From Thalassococcus profundi (GTDB taxonomy: Bacteria > Pseudomonadota > Alphaproteobacteria > Rhodobacterales > Rhodobacteraceae): 64,000 bases of DNA. The translations under genes were made by a program, and so were the position numbers. Below are positions 29,845 through 38,277 of the stretch, in pieces. The stretch is from assembly GCF_003344785.1 (NCBI RefSeq), contig NZ_QPMK01000003.1, forward strand, positions 201,468 through 265,467. The letters are read 5' to 3'. How positions within the stretch are numbered: the stretch's first letter is position 1; each line of letters opens with the position of its first letter. Under the pieces are notes generated by a model. It saw only the letters and a program-made list of their open reading frames with translations. It was not told the DNA's origin and ran no database searches.

Positions 29845-31470
29845 GCCTTCTATCCCTTAAAACTTCTAATAATCAGCCTAGAGGCAAGGTATCTACAAAA
29901 TCAAGCAGAAGGCTCCTAAAAAAGACGTCCTCAAAACGCTTCTTTTATAAGGTTTCATGCTCGCTGAGGTGACGGCGAAGGCTGCGAAGCACGGACCGTT
30001 CCAGCCAACAGTATCGCTGTTCAGCTATACAGATACTGACGCAATGGTCGAAGGAATTACGCGAACGCTTAAATTGTGAAATCGTCGATCCTGAAACAAC
30101 GCATTGGGCGTTACTGGAATACAAATTGCACGATGCTCGGTCGTTTGGCTGAAATGACCATATCCGCAAGTAGCAGTGAGTGGCTGGGCAGGAGGAAAGG
30201 CTCGAGACGTCGGGATCGATAGACGAACTTGGACCCAATGATGCGAAGTCCTAGAAATACCCGCGTGACGTGACGGGGATGCCGACTGGGTCCACCGACT
30301 TCGGTGACTCAATTCTGCCTGTGAAGGTAATTGACCCAGGCGCGCCGACGGCGACGTCCTTTTCTGACAACTTCGGGTCTAGCCGAGGACAGATCAGGTC
30401 GATCCATACCCTGCATTCCGTTATGTTTCCCGGGACGCGAGCTCAATATCAGGCATCTCTGCCGTGAAAGGCGGACTTAATGGCTGATAACTGAGGCACT
30501 CAATAAGACATATACCTCTCCTCCTTCATCCCTACCTATGGTCGGCGCCGACGCCGACGTATTTCTGAAATCTGCTTCAGCGTCCGCCGAAGAGTAGCGC
30601 AGCGGGATCTCGAACGCCGTCGGTGCCGACAAAGGAATCGCAGAGCTTACCACTGGTGCGGCCAATCCAGGCGGGAGCGCAACGCTCGGCACAAAGACTA
30701 TGCCTGTCCTGGAAAGATCCGCATTTCTCAGCAGCGGCTCACTTTGGCAATGGACGCCCAATAATCTGCTCTCACGAGGCCGCCGGAACTTGCGAACCAG
30801 CCTTTCGCGACTTTCATAGGGCGACTTGCACCGCAGGCTCGGCCTTTCAGCCGAGCGATCCACCTTGCGAACAGGGCCAGAAGCCTTGACGGAACATTTA
30901 CATGAACGCGAAACTGGGAAAGGATGCGTCAAGTTTGGAGCGCAAACTCCTTTACCAGCTGGCGTGCAATGAGTGCCAAGATGATGTGCCTGCCGGTCCC
31001 GGATCCAAAAAAGCCTTGTAATTACGGGTTACCAGTCGCGGCCTTTCCATCTGAGCAAGAATAGGACGTTTTGCGAACTTTGAGCGATCCTGGTTGTCGC
31101 CATTTTCCAGATTGAATGTGCCGCTCCGTTCATCGTTTTTTTAGTGGCCAGTTCCTGGTCGCTTCTTTTGCAGACTGGTTGATCAGCGAGCATTAAATGT
31201 GCATCGGGCGATGCAGACACGACAATCTTATCCACGGTGGGAGAAAGAGCACCGTCAGGTCGGCGGCCCGCTTTTCCCTGCGGCGTGTTGCGAGCTGGCA
31301 TTTGTCCTGCCGTGACGAGCTCAGATCACCCCTTCCGACACCTCTGGGACCGATGCGGAGGCGGTGCCCCTCCTTGTCTTCGTCATGGACCTGAAATTCG
31401 CTAAGCGCCCGTCACCTGACGATGACAGGACGCCGCCTGCAGTGAGCAGATAAGTGCTGACCCAGAGGCC
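29845..31470. other. 1.6-kb stretch without a convincing gene
   Basis: Short open frames occur on both strands, the longest a 151-codon frame at 30477-30932, but none shows family similarity, a good ribosome site or coding-like composition. The stretch separates the caspase operon from CRISPR array 1 and probably holds decayed sequence plus the caspase promoter. Confidence 0.5.
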
Positions 31471-31799
31471 GCTCAATATCCGCTTTGTCGCGGCCAATTC
31501 ACCCAGACCGCGCGCACGACCGGCTGCGCATGGGGGAAGCAGCATGAGTCTCAATCCACTGTGTCGCGGCCAACTCGCGGAGACTACGGAAGTGAAGGCG
31601 CCGACAATATCTCCGGTCTCAATCCGCTGTGTCGCGGCCAGATCGCAGAGACTCCCGCCAAGCTGCCTTCAGCCGCGCCACCTTCGGCCCCGGATCTCAA
31701 TCCGCTGTGTAGCGGCCAGATCGCAGAGACGGCGGCAAGTCGAAAGATGCTGGCAAATCCGGTCTCAATCCGCTGTGTCGCGGCCAGATCGCAGAGACT
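31471..31799 (-). CRISPR. CRISPR array 1 (5 repeats, 4 spacers), transcribed leftward
   Basis: Repeats of about 38 bases start at 31471 (degenerate), 31548, 31616, 31694 and 31762. On the minus strand each begins AGTCTCTGCGATCT and ends GGCCGCGACACAGCGG-ATTGAGAC. The ATTGAGAC end is the usual type III crRNA 5' tag. The degenerate copy at the left is the trailer end, so the leader is on the right, facing the RT-cas1 gene. Spacers are about 39, 30, 40 and 30 bases. The repeat contains a small hairpin CCGC-N6-GCGG. Confidence 0.95.
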
Positions 31800-32071
31800 C
31801 ACCTCCTGTAAAGCCTTCTGCAAAATGGAATTTTTCGAGCCATTTCCACATCAGCGCCCCTCCAGATAACATTTTTGACCTGACCCTCCCTTTTTTGTTT
31901 TCATTTTCGCCAGTTTCAATTCTATTTCAAGCCGTTACCGGATTTTCCAATCGGGACACGCCAACTCGTCTCGGATTTGCAGTTTGTAATATTCATCGTT
32001 TCTCCGCAGCAGGCCCCATGTAAACCACGAATTCCGGCCTCTTCACCGAAATTACCCGCTTCGAGAGCCTA
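31800..32071 (-). promoter_or_regulatory. Putative leader of array 1 and upstream region of RT-cas1
   Basis: AT-rich sequence between the intact end of array 1 and the RT-cas1 coding start, expected to hold the leftward array promoter and the rightward adaptation-gene promoter. An ATG at 32018 is followed at once by a TAA stop in the RT-cas1 frame. Confidence 0.5.
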
Positions 32072-34012
32072 ATGGCGGCCTGGCACAAAGTGCGGGGCAA
32101 TGCCGGTTGTGCCGGCGGCGACGGCGAGACCATCGCGCATTTCGAGCCCCGGCACAAAGGTCGGCTGTCTGCCCTGTCCCGCGCGCTGCGCGACGGCACA
32201 TACCGCCCCGGTCCCTATCGCCTGCTGCATATTCCCAAGAAACGAAGTGGCACGCGTCCGCTTGCCATCCCGTCGATCATCGATCGCGTGGCACAGACAG
32301 CGATGGCGACAGGCCTCGTGCCGGTGTTCGAGCCGCTCTTCGATCAGGACAGCTATGGCTACCGACCGGGCCGATCGGTCGACATGGCCGTCGCGCGGAT
32401 CGGTGCGCTGCGGCGGCAGGGATATGCCTGGGTGGCCGAAGCCGATATCGTGCGCTGTTTCGAGACGATCCCGCACGACCCGCTCTTGGCGCTGCTGGAA
32501 CGAACGCTGGCCGACGAAGACGAGGCGGGCATGATCGTGGACCTTGTTGCGCATTGGCTGGAACACGCCGGAAACGAGTTCGGACATGCCGGGCGCGGAC
32601 TGCCCCAAGGATCACCGCTGTCGCCTTTGCTGAGCAATCTCTACCTTGACCAGCTGGACACCGCTCTGGAGCAGGACGGGATCACGCTGGTGCGCTTCGC
32701 CGATGATTTCGTGCTGCTTGCGAAACGTCAGGAGGATGCCGAGGCCGCGCTGGCCCGGTCCGGCGAGGTGCTGCAGCGCCACGGGCTCGACCTGCACAGT
32801 GATGAAAGCCGTGTGGTGGATTTCGATACCGGCTTCACCTTTCTGGGGCATCTGTTCGTCCGGTCGCTGACCTTGCGCCAGGTGTCCGACCCAGCCGAGG
32901 ACATTCTTGGCACTATGCGAGACCTCGCGCGCCAAGATGGCGCAGACCAGCAGGTCGCGGAAGAGATCGCCGAAGAGCGCCGCGCGGGATACGACCGTGG
33001 CGGCCGCGTGCTTCATTTGCAGCAGCCGGACCGTCGGCTCGGGCTTTCGAACCTCAGCTATTGCGTGCGGACCGATGAGGGGCGCGCGCTTCTGACCCTG
33101 TCGCCCGGGCGGGTCGGTCGGATCGAGATCGGCCCCGGCGCGGAAATCGAGACCGAGGCCATCCGGCAGGCCATGCACGAAGGCACTGACCTCGCGCTGA
33201 CCAATGGGGCAGGGGACACCCTGGGCTGGTTGCAGCCGGCTGCGTTCGACCGGGCGGGCCTGCACATGGCACAGGCGCGCCTCGTGCTTTACCCGGCGCG
33301 GCGGTTGTCACTGGCTCGGGTCATCGTCGATGCGCGGCTCCGCAACATGCGGGCGCGGCTGCAGGTGCTGAACCGGGCGCAGGACCCCGGCGCGGTGCGG
33401 GATGATATCATCGTCGCCGCAAAGGCCCTGGGCCGAGCCATTCGAAAGCTACCCACTGCGCAAAGCATCGAGGCACTGCGCGGTCACGAGGGGGCCGCAG
33501 CGGCGATCTACTGGCCCGCGCTCGGCGCGCTCTGTCCCGGTGCGCCGATCCCTTTTCGGCGTATGCGCCCGGCCTCGGACCTGCTCAACGCCGCAATCAA
33601 TTATCTCACGGCCATGCTGGAGCGTGACGTGCGTGCGGCGATCGTCAAGGTCGGACTGCATCCGGGGTTCGGTGTGCTGCACGCATCGGCAGATTATCAC
33701 GACGCCTGCGTCTGGGATGTGATGGAAGGGCCCCGGGCCCTTCTGACCGAAGGGCTTGCTGTTTCGCTTTTCCTGCACCGGCACCTGAGTGCAGAGATGT
33801 TTGAGGGCGACGATCCGGTCCGCATCGCGCGTGACGGCCGGGTCGCGCTGATCCGCGGTTATGAGGCCGCCATGGACCGGGTGGCGCGATCGCCGCACGG
33901 CGGGCGGCGGATGGCCGGCCGCCCGCGGCTGGTCGAGGAGGCAAGGGCGCTTGCCCAGCATGTCCTCGATCCTGATCGTGCCAACTTTGCCCCGGCGGTT
34001 CAGGATTACTGA
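32072..34012 (+). CDS. cas1: Reverse transcriptase-Cas1 fusion protein
   Basis: A 646-residue fusion. Residues about 20-265 are a group II-intron-like reverse transcriptase: DQDSYGYRPGRS, the first catalytic Asp in EADIVRCFETIPHD (D125), GLPQGSPLSPLLSNLYL, and the RFADDFVLL box (D211, D212). Residues about 325-646 are Cas1: E473 in HEGAAAAIYWPAL, H537 in GFGVLHASADY, D549 and E552 in VWDVMEGPRALL. RT-Cas1 proteins of type III systems allow spacer acquisition from RNA with Cas2. No Cas6 domain is fused; cas6 is separate downstream. RT-like sequence (LFTEITRFESLMAAWHKVR) extends about ten codons before this ATG, but the frame is closed by TAA at 32021, so the true start is uncertain. Confidence 0.95.
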   Translation: MAAWHKVRGNAGCAGGDGETIAHFEPRHKGRLSALSRALRDGTYRPGPYRLLHIPKKRSGTRPLAIPSIIDRVAQTAMATGLVPVFEPLFDQDSYGYRPGRSVDMAVARIGALRRQGYAWVAEADIVRCFETIPHDPLLALLERTLADEDEAGMIVDLVAHWLEHAGNEFGHAGRGLPQGSPLSPLLSNLYLDQLDTALEQDGITLVRFADDFVLLAKRQEDAEAALARSGEVLQRHGLDLHSDESRVVDFDTGFTFLGHLFVRSLTLRQVSDPAEDILGTMRDLARQDGADQQVAEEIAEERRAGYDRGGRVLHLQQPDRRLGLSNLSYCVRTDEGRALLTLSPGRVGRIEIGPGAEIETEAIRQAMHEGTDLALTNGAGDTLGWLQPAAFDRAGLHMAQARLVLYPARRLSLARVIVDARLRNMRARLQVLNRAQDPGAVRDDIIVAAKALGRAIRKLPTAQSIEALRGHEGAAAAIYWPALGALCPGAPIPFRRMRPASDLLNAAINYLTAMLERDVRAAIVKVGLHPGFGVLHASADYHDACVWDVMEGPRALLTEGLAVSLFLHRHLSAEMFEGDDPVRIARDGRVALIRGYEAAMDRVARSPHGGRRMAGRPRLVEEARALAQHVLDPDRANFAPAVQDY

Positions 34013-34048
34013 TCGCCGGATGAGCCAGCTCGTTCCGATTGCCCCTTG

Positions 34049-34444
34049 GCGCACATCCGCTGTGTCGCGGCTAAGGACTGACCACCCCAGTTCCAAGCCA
34101 TGGGCTCCATCGGCCTCGGGTCTCAATCCGCTGTGTCGCGGCCAAGGGTTCACTACGCCAAGAACTGCACGAGAAGGCCGAGGCGCTGGTCTCAATCCGC
34201 TGTGTCGCGGCCAAGGGTTCACTACCCCAAATAACCCTTGTTGCTTCTGAACAAGAAGCAAAATTCAGTAGTCTCAATCCGCTGTGTCGCGGCCAAGGGT
34301 TCACTACGCGATCCTCGCCCTGATAGACCAGCCCGCCCCGTCTCAATCCGCTGTGTCGCGGCCAAGGGTTCACTACCCGTGTGGTCAAGTGACCTGTCTG
34401 GGAAAGGGTCTCAATCCGCTGTGTCGCGGCCAAGGGTTCACTAC
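34049..34444 (-). CRISPR. CRISPR array 2 (6 repeats, 5 spacers), transcribed leftward
   Basis: Repeats of 37 bases start at 34049 (degenerate), 34120, 34189, 34271, 34340 and 34408. On the minus strand each begins GTAGTGAACCCTT and ends GGCCGCGACACAGCGG-ATTGAGAC, so the 3' half is identical to array 1 while the 5' half differs. The left copy is degraded and the leader lies on the right, before cas2. Spacers are 34, 32, 45, 32 and 31 bases; the 45-base one (34226-34270) contains a perfect hairpin TTGCTTCT/AGAAGCAA. Confidence 0.96.
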
Positions 34445-34635
34445 TTATCTCTTGCAGCATTCTGATTCGCAACGGATTTCTCAGCCACTTTCCAAGGCGC
34501 AAGGCAAAATTTGGCCATGATGGCATAACTTGCATGATTATGCCGGAAAAATATGTAACAATCCGCATTGTAATCAGCATTTTGCGGCGTTTTCCAAGTG
34601 GGAATTGATGCAAATTGGGTTTTTGGAGGGGCACT
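34445..34635. promoter_or_regulatory. Leader of array 2 and divergent promoter region of cas2
   Basis: AT-rich 191-base gap between the newest end of array 2 and cas2. It contains the inverted repeat GGCATAA-N9-TTATGCC (34522-34544), a candidate leader element or host-factor site. The rightward cas2 message and the leftward pre-crRNA must both start here. Confidence 0.55.
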
Positions 34636-34926
34636 ATGGCACGGGGCGAAATGCTGACGGTTTTCGCATATGACATCTCGAAGGACAAGAAGCGTCGCAA
34701 GGCGGCCAAGATACTCGAGGCCGCGGCGAGCAGGGTGCAATTCTCAGTCTTCGAATGCCGCATGACCCGGCAGCGTGCGGCGGCTGTCGCGCAACGGGTG
34801 TCGGCTTTGCTCGATGCAGGCGACAGCTTGCGCGTCTACGCGGTGGGGGCCGACGGCCTTGCCCGCAGCCGCGTCTACGGTGACGGCGTGCCGATGGAAG
34901 AGGACGCCGGCTTCTGGGTGGTCTGA
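34636..34926 (+). CDS. cas2: CRISPR-associated protein Cas2
   Basis: This 96-residue protein has a ferredoxin-like fold: beta-1 MLTVFAYDISKDKKRRK with the conserved Asp, then ASRVQFSVFECRMTRQRA and SLRVYAVGADG. It dimerises with Cas1 in the spacer integrase complex. The start at 34636 has GGAGGGG upstream; an ATG at 34615 adds seven poor residues. The C-terminus (YGDGVPMEEDAGFWVV) is typical of Cas2 of RT-Cas1 type III loci. It is separated from RT-cas1 by array 2, an unusual insertion of an array between the two integrase genes. Confidence 0.92.
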   Translation: MARGEMLTVFAYDISKDKKRRKAAKILEAAASRVQFSVFECRMTRQRAAAVAQRVSALLDAGDSLRVYAVGADGLARSRVYGDGVPMEEDAGFWVV

Positions 34927-35452
34927 GATCTGGAATTTGTTGAAGCGCGCTGACGCAGCACTTGTCATTCAACGTTGCAGGAATTTCACCCGGCATCGAT
35001 GTCTCCGCAAGGCGCATGCCCCAATCGGTTGCGGAGCGTAAATTCCTACCCGCTTGCACCGCTGGCTCGTCGGGCATGGTTTGTTCCTGGGGTATATTGC
35101 ACCGCTCTTGGGTCACTGCCCGGCGTGCGACGCCATTCCGGCACGAAAAGTGGTCCGCTCGTGCGAAGAGGTGAGGCCAAGCTGTTATTGACTTTCAGGC
35201 ATCTAAGACGACCGCTTTCGATTTGATTACACCTGTGACCCCGCTCTTGCAGAGCAAGCTTGGTTCGTTGCTTTTCCTTGAGACTGTCCGACCAGATCCA
35301 CTGAGGAGGATGGAAAAATAGGTGACAAGCACCCCGAGTTCATATTGAAATGTTTCAAGCTGGTAACTGATTTTCTGGCGAGGTGATCCGCCAAGTGTTT
35401 CAAATTTGCAATGAGTGAGTTTCTAGTTTTTTAAGGCTTTATTGGATGAAGA
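34927..35452. other. Intergenic region before the cas6-effector operon
   Basis: No gene is supported in these 526 bases. The right half is AT-rich (runs around 35330-35440) and likely contains the promoter of the cas6-cas10-RAMP operon. Confidence 0.5.
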
Positions 35453-36301
35453 ATGATCGATATTCGAGGAGTTTCTGAGAAGTTTGCCTTTTCACAAGTT
35501 TCTCTTTGCATCCCGAATTGCGCCGGTCTTGTGGCGAATCCTGCCCTGCCCGGAAAGGTGCGTGGCGCGCTTGGCACAGCCCTGCACGCGGCTGCGAGCG
35601 CCGAGGCGCAGGCCGGTGAGCCCTGTCGCTGGGAGCCCCCCTGCGGCTACCAGGTGCTTTGGTGCAAGAATGGGGAGCTGAGGCCGGGATACGATCTGCC
35701 GTCGCCCTTCGTCATCGAGGCGGATGCGCTGGACAATGATCTCTGGATCACTGTGCGGCTTTTCGGTGCCGCGGGGGATTATCTGGGCGAGGTGGCGGAC
35801 GCGCTGGTCCGCGGCTTGCGCGCCGGGCTGAGCGGGATCGGGCGGCTCGAGCCCTCGCGGCGGATCATGGTGGCACAGGAAGGCGTGGCGGTGCCGGTCA
35901 TGCGTGGCATGGCCGAACTGTCGTTCGTCACGCCGGTCCTGATCCGCAACACCGAGAAGGGCAATCATGTAGAGCCGCGCGCGCTCTTGAAGGGCTTGGT
36001 CGATCGCATCGACGGGCTTGCCCGCTGGTCGGCGTTGCAACTGAGCGACGAGGCACGGGCCGAAACGCTGGCGGCGATATCGGCACTCGACGGCACCTGG
36101 GAGCAGGCCGAGGTCGTGCCCTGGCGCCGGGGCGCGATGCGGCAGGGCAAGGTTCTGCCCATGGGTGGGGCGATTGGCCGTGTCGTCTATCGCGGCGACC
36201 TCGCCACGGTCGCGCCACTGCTGGCCCTCGGAGAGATATGTTTCGCTGGAGCGCGTGCTGCTTTCGGCCAAGGGCGTTTTCGGTTGGAGAGGGTGATCTG
36301 A
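35453..36301 (+). CDS. cas6: CRISPR pre-crRNA endoribonuclease Cas6
   Basis: A 282-residue RAMP-fold protein similar to the Cas6 / DUF2276-like family. An N-terminal segment NPALPGKVRGALGTALH is followed by CGYQVLWCKNG and SPFVIEADALDNDL. The central LSFVTPVLIRNTEKG and the C-terminal glycine-rich loop GARAAFGQGRFRLE are diagnostic. It should cut the pre-crRNA 3' of the short CCGC/GCGG hairpin, leaving the ATTGAGAC tag shared by all three arrays, so one Cas6 can serve them all. The catalytic residues are not certain by eye. It is the first gene of the effector operon and ends 14 bases before the cas10 start. Confidence 0.8.
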   Translation: MIDIRGVSEKFAFSQVSLCIPNCAGLVANPALPGKVRGALGTALHAAASAEAQAGEPCRWEPPCGYQVLWCKNGELRPGYDLPSPFVIEADALDNDLWITVRLFGAAGDYLGEVADALVRGLRAGLSGIGRLEPSRRIMVAQEGVAVPVMRGMAELSFVTPVLIRNTEKGNHVEPRALLKGLVDRIDGLARWSALQLSDEARAETLAAISALDGTWEQAEVVPWRRGAMRQGKVLPMGGAIGRVVYRGDLATVAPLLALGEICFAGARAAFGQGRFRLERVI

Positions 36302-36315
36302 ATGGAGAAAATGTC

Positions 36316-38277
36316 GTGACAAATGCTGGTTGGGTGCTGCGCGCTGAGGGCGTGAATTTTGGTGATACGATCGTCAACACGAACGATCTGAGCTGCATCC
36401 GCGGCTCTAGCCTCTGTCTTGAGGCCATTGCGGTGGAGCTGTGCCGGTTCTTCAAGGATCAAGGTCAGGACGCGGAACTGCTGATGCACGGCGCCAGCAT
36501 TGCTGCTTTCTTCATCCCAGGGATCGATGAACGCAAGGCTTTGGAGTTGCGGGACCGCGCTGACGCACAATTGCGCCAGAGTTACGAGGCGCCGAAAGAT
36601 CGACCAAAACCGCTGTTTTTCCCCGACCATTCCCGGTCCCAACAAGCGCAGCGGAAAGAGGTCGAACTTGTGCACGAAGCCCCGACCGAGCACATGACGA
36701 TCATGGTCGACGTGGAGCCAGTGGCTGAAGGCGGCGTGTCCGGCGCGCTACGTTGGGCGCAAATCCGGTCGCGGCGTCGGCAGTTGCGCAGCCCAAACGT
36801 GCCGCGGTCTGCGCCTGCATTGGTTCAGACCGGCTCGCTGGCAGACAAGGCGCGTCGGCAGTGCCCGATCGACCCGTTGCGCTTTACGGTGGATGAGGAC
36901 GAAGATGACCGCGCAACAATAGTCGTGAACGAAGACCGCTATCCGGCCGCCGAGCGGGTTCCGGACAAAAGTGTAGAGGAACAAGGCAAACTAAAGCGCA
37001 TCCGGGTCTGTCGCCGCGTCGCCGACTTGCGAAGCTACGGACGCCATGCGCGTCGCGAAATCTATGCATTTCAGCTGCGTCAAGCAGCAGGCGGTTGTCC
37101 GGATGCCACGAAGCCGCTGTCGGTGCCAGCGCTTGAGCGTCTCGAAGCTGCCGGACTGTTCGAGACCTACAACTTCGCCCGTAGCTTTGAGGATATCGCC
37201 GGACCGATGGGTCGCCCGCTTCCGGCTTCGGTGCAAGGAAAGCTAGCTTTTCTTCACTTCGACGGAAACGGATTTTCGAAGCTTCGGAATCGGATCGGCG
37301 ATATTCCGGCCTTTTCGTTGTTTGTGCGCCGGGTGAATGCGCATGTGCTGGAAAACCTCGTTCTGCACTTCATTGCGGAAGATCGGAAAGAGGCGCCAGG
37401 CTGGGGCAAGCCAGGTCTTTGGACGACCCCGGCGCGCCTGCAGGTGCTACGGGCAGGAACATTGGCATGGCAGGACCAGCGACTTCTGCGCATGGAAACT
37501 ATTCTCTTTGGTGGTGAGGATTTCGTGCTCGCCGTCCCAGCCGCGCATGCCTTCAAGATCGCGCAGCTCGTATTAGGACTTTTCTCCGAAGGCGCGGCCG
37601 AGGCGATGCGGCTCCTAAAGGACGACGCGGATGCAGGTAGAGTAACCGTCGGTGACAAGACAGTGTTGGATGAACTGCCCAGTTGGCGTGTTGGCTTGCT
37701 GATCTGCCATTCGCGAACGCCAGTGCGGCGCGCACTCTTTGCGGCGCACGAACTCTGCGAGGACGCTAAGAAGGCCTATGGGACAGCCCAACGGAAGGAA
37801 AGCCTCGCGTTTCACATTTCAGAGAGCCACGACGTGCCTGAATTGTCCTACAGCTCAGATGCGATTGGTGCGCTACGCGAGGGATATCAGGAATTTGCCT
37901 TGGATCACGCATTTGATCCTGGCGAGGTTTTCCGGGCAACAGGTGATGATCTGAATGCCCTTCTTTCAAACGTTGCCGAGCTGACGGACAGCCTGCCGCA
38001 TTCCCAAGTCTATCGTCTGATCGAAGCGCTGATTTCTAAGCGATCTACAGCTCAAGATATTGCTGCTGAGGACATATTGGAGCAGGAGCATCGTTCGTTC
38101 GAGAAGTTGTTGACTGACTTTGCATTCAGAGCGCGTGGTGTCGCGGAAGCGGACCGGATCGTCAAGCTTTTGCCGTCGTCCGGATCGGCGCCGCTCATGC
38201 GTCTGGTCGCACTCGCAGAGCTTTGGGACTATGTCGCGCCGTTTGCAGAGCGCCTGGACCGGGAGGATGCCGCATGA
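36316..38277 (+). CDS. cas10: Cas10-like type III large subunit, HD domain not evident, GGED motif
   Basis: This 653-residue protein begins (GTG, with GGAG eight bases upstream) directly in a first Palm-like segment: VNFGDTIVNTNDLSCIRGSS. No HD nuclease motif precedes it. A charged linker (about 90-250) leads to the second Palm: FLHFDGNGFSKLRNRIG (about 313-329) and ILFGGEDFVLAVPA with GGED at 399-402, where canonical Cas10 has GGDD. The C-terminal helices (about 480-653) match the Cas10 D4 bundle. Cas10 makes cyclic oligoadenylates, or SAM-AMP in some type III-B systems, on target binding; whether GGED is active is unknown. It is translationally coupled to the next gene (ATGA). Confidence 0.82.
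   Translation: MTNAGWVLRAEGVNFGDTIVNTNDLSCIRGSSLCLEAIAVELCRFFKDQGQDAELLMHGASIAAFFIPGIDERKALELRDRADAQLRQSYEAPKDRPKPLFFPDHSRSQQAQRKEVELVHEAPTEHMTIMVDVEPVAEGGVSGALRWAQIRSRRRQLRSPNVPRSAPALVQTGSLADKARRQCPIDPLRFTVDEDEDDRATIVVNEDRYPAAERVPDKSVEEQGKLKRIRVCRRVADLRSYGRHARREIYAFQLRQAAGGCPDATKPLSVPALERLEAAGLFETYNFARSFEDIAGPMGRPLPASVQGKLAFLHFDGNGFSKLRNRIGDIPAFSLFVRRVNAHVLENLVLHFIAEDRKEAPGWGKPGLWTTPARLQVLRAGTLAWQDQRLLRMETILFGGEDFVLAVPAAHAFKIAQLVLGLFSEGAAEAMRLLKDDADAGRVTVGDKTVLDELPSWRVGLLICHSRTPVRRALFAAHELCEDAKKAYGTAQRKESLAFHISESHDVPELSYSSDAIGALREGYQEFALDHAFDPGEVFRATGDDLNALLSNVAELTDSLPHSQVYRLIEALISKRSTAQDIAAEDILEQEHRSFEKLLTDFAFRARGVAEADRIVKLLPSSGSAPLMRLVALAELWDYVAPFAERLDREDAA

Noticed and set aside
30477..30932. 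151-codon minus-strand frame upstream of the arrays
   Set aside because: Low-complexity Ser/Pro/Ala content, no domain and no suitable start.
31454..32023. Open frames running through CRISPR array 1 and its flank
   Set aside because: They translate the repeats themselves and have no ribosome site; the repeat-spacer structure explains the sequence.
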